Shown: positions 6,882-7,943 of the stretch, in pieces
How positions within the stretch are numbered: position 1 is the stretch's first letter
How the letters are laid out: each line of letters begins with the position of its first letter
Assembly: GCA_031261945.1 (NCBI GenBank)
Contig: JAISIQ010000013.1
Coordinates: forward strand, 1 to 7,943
Direction: 5' to 3'
DNA from: Methanobrevibacter sp.
GTDB lineage: Archaea > Methanobacteriota > Methanobacteria > Methanobacteriales > Methanobacteriaceae
Length of the DNA stretch: 7,943 nucleotides
Position numbers and translations under genes: made by a program
The notes under the pieces: model-generated
What the model was told of the DNA's origin: nothing
Database searches by the model: none
What the model saw: only the letters and a program-made list of their open reading frames with translations

Positions 6882-6983
6882 CCCAAAATTGCTTTAATTA
6901 AATTTGATACTAAATTTAATAATTATAATAATAATTATAATACATCGATTAATTTATTAAATACATAAATTAAAATACATTAA
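6882..6983 (-). promoter_or_regulatory. H-D intergenic gap with 12-bp tandem repeat
   Basis: This 102-bp A/T-rich gap contains TAATAATTATAA twice in tandem (6918-6929 and 6930-6941) and the ribosome site of the D gene at its left end. In methanogen nif operons the PII genes nifI1 and nifI2 usually lie at this place; here there is no room for them. A secondary promoter cannot be excluded. Confidence 0.35.
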
Positions 6984-7853
6984 TTAAATTACAAATTCTC
7001 CTTCTTGTTGTTTTTTAAGTTCGATTAGCTTATCAGACCAAGTATCAGCCCATTCTTTTAATGGATCGCTTTCTAATGGTGCGGGTACATACTCAACTTT
7101 ATTTTTATAAATATCTTTAGCTAGTTTTTTATAGACATTTGCTTGTTCACTATCAGGGTCTGCTTCAATTGTAGTTTTACCAGCCAATTCTGCTTGGGTA
7201 ACAGCTAAAGATCTTGGAACAAAACCAGCAATTGTACTTTCAGTCTGTTTTACGAAATCATTCAAAATATCTTTTTGAGCCGAAAATGTTATAGAATTTG
7301 CGATAACCCCACTAAATAAAGCTCCACCCCCAGCTGAATATTTTTTAATGCCCTTAAATAGATTATTAGCTGCATAAATAGCCATAAAATCTGCAGATGA
7401 TACCGTATAAACTTGATCTGCCACCCCTTCCCTTATAGGCATAGCAAATCCACCACATACAACATCCCCAAGAACATCATATAAGACAATATCTGGAGCA
7501 TACTCTTCAAAAACACTCTCTTGTTTTAAGAACTCAACTGCAGTAATTATACCTCTTCCAGCACATCCTACTCCAGGTTCAGGACCTCCAGCTTCAATAC
7601 AATGAATTCCATTAAAACCTTCAAATATCACATCTTCTACTTTAACAGCACCTCTTCCTTTTCGAAGTGATTCAAGTATCGTTGGTATAGATTTTCCTCC
7701 TGTAAGTGTATGTGTAGAATCACTTTTAGGGTCACATCCAATCTGCATTACATTATATCCCTCGTAAGATAATGCTGCACTAATGTTAGATGTAGTAGTG
7801 GACTTTCCTATTCCTCCTTTTCCATATATAGCTATTTCTTTTATTTTTTTCAA
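6984..7853 (-). CDS. NifH-like ATP-dependent reductase (Fe protein)
   Basis: A 289-aa homodimeric Fe-protein homologue that should pass electrons from a ferredoxin-type donor to the D/K proteins with ATP hydrolysis. The P-loop GKGGIGKS is at 11-18, switch I CDPKSDST at 40-47, the first cluster cysteine Cys97 in PGVGCAGRG (with Arg100, the ADP-ribosylation site in some NifH), and the second, Cys133, in the switch II segment [18 protein letters not shown] at 126-143. [13 protein letters not shown] (160-172) and [13 protein letters not shown] (211-223) also follow NifH. Length equals true NifH (about 290). Subfamily (NifH, MarH, CfbC, other) cannot be settled by eye; the partner genes argue against CfbC and BchL. 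The start is TTG at 7853, supported by GAGGT at 7861-7865; the nearby upstream ATG is out of frame. It is the first gene of the operon. Confidence 0.9.
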   Translation of the reverse strand: MKKIKEIAIYGKGGIGKSTTTSNISAALSYEGYNVMQIGCDPKSDSTHTLTGGKSIPTILESLRKGRGAVKVEDVIFEGFNGIHCIEAGGPEPGVGCAGRGIITAVEFLKQESVFEEYAPDIVLYDVLGDVVCGGFAMPIREGVADQVYTVSSADFMAIYAANNLFKGIKKYSAGGGALFSGVIANSITFSAQKDILNDFVKQTESTIAGFVPRSLAVTQAELAGKTTIEADPDSEQANVYKKLAKDIYKNKVEYVPAPLESDPLKEWADTWSDKLIELKKQQEGEFVI

Positions 7854-7888
7854 ATTTTCAACCTCATTTAAGATAAGTTAATTATAAA

Positions 7889-7912
7889 ATAACAATTGTT
7901 ATATATATTTAA
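7889..7912 (-). promoter_or_regulatory. Operon promoter with overlapping palindromic operator candidate
   Basis: On the minus strand TTAAATATATATA (7912-7900) is a good archaeal TATA box and predicts a start site near 7880, about 27 bases before the TTG start with its GAGGT. The perfect 14-bp palindrome ATAACAATTGTTAT (7889-7902) sits between TATA box and predicted start, where a bound repressor would block initiation. It does not resemble the methanococcal NrpR operator GGAA-N6-TTCC, which is absent from this region. Confidence 0.45.
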
Positions 7913-7943
7913 ATTTTTATTAATGTATAATGCAACTCTAAAC

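Noticed and set aside
5331..7853. Canonical molybdenum nitrogenase nifHDK
   Set aside because: The D subunit lacks the His195 counterpart and the homocitrate-side residues, K lacks the NifK N-terminal arm, and nifI1, nifI2, nifE and nifN are absent from the operon.
3923..7853. CfbCD (F430 synthesis) or BchLNB/ChlLNB-type reductase
   Set aside because: CfbCD has one D-type subunit rather than a D/K pair, and neither group keeps the six P-cluster cysteines together with the active-site cluster Cys272.

Overview
The window looks like a piece of an AT-rich methanogen chromosome, most likely Methanobacteriales (Methanobrevibacter or Methanosphaera type). Reasons: very low GC, archaeal TATA-box promoters with Shine-Dalgarno sites matching the AGGAGGTGAT consensus, an archaeal-type TrmI tRNA methyltransferase, U-tract rather than hairpin terminators, and frequent non-ATG starts. 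The taxon is inferred; no rRNA or other marker gene is present.

Left part (1-3300): the first 14 codons of a minus-strand gene run off the left edge. Then come trmI (plus strand), a convergent isochorismatase-family hydrolase (minus strand), and a plus-strand AAA ATPase with a DUF4143/nuclease-like C-terminus. The ATPase is preceded by four imperfect 22-24 bp tandem repeats. These are unrelated single genes in a variable-looking arrangement.

Right part (3466-7943): a four-gene nitrogenase-like operon on the minus strand, read from the right edge as NifH-like reductase, NifD-like subunit, NifK-like subunit, NifX/NafY-like cofactor-binding protein. The H protein keeps the P-loop and both [4Fe-4S] cysteines. 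The D and K proteins together keep all six P-cluster-type cysteines, and D also has counterparts of the two FeMo-cofactor ligands of nitrogenase (Cys275, and less certainly His442). D lacks the counterpart of catalytic His195 and the residues near homocitrate. The PII genes nifI1/nifI2 that usually sit between nifH and nifD in methanogen nif operons are absent, as are nifE and nifN.

The most economical reading is a two-component, nitrogenase-like reductase with an iron-sulfur P-cluster and a complex, possibly homocitrate-free, active-site cluster. It is probably not an N2-fixing nitrogenase. It is also not the CfbCD (F430) or BchNB-type reductase, which lack the active-site cluster ligands. 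The bacterial methylthio-alkane reductase (Mar) is the nearest characterised idea, but the substrate cannot be read from sequence. H would pass electrons to the D2K2 component with ATP hydrolysis, and the X-like protein would carry or insert the cluster. A 14-bp perfect palindrome overlapping the operon's TATA region is a candidate operator.
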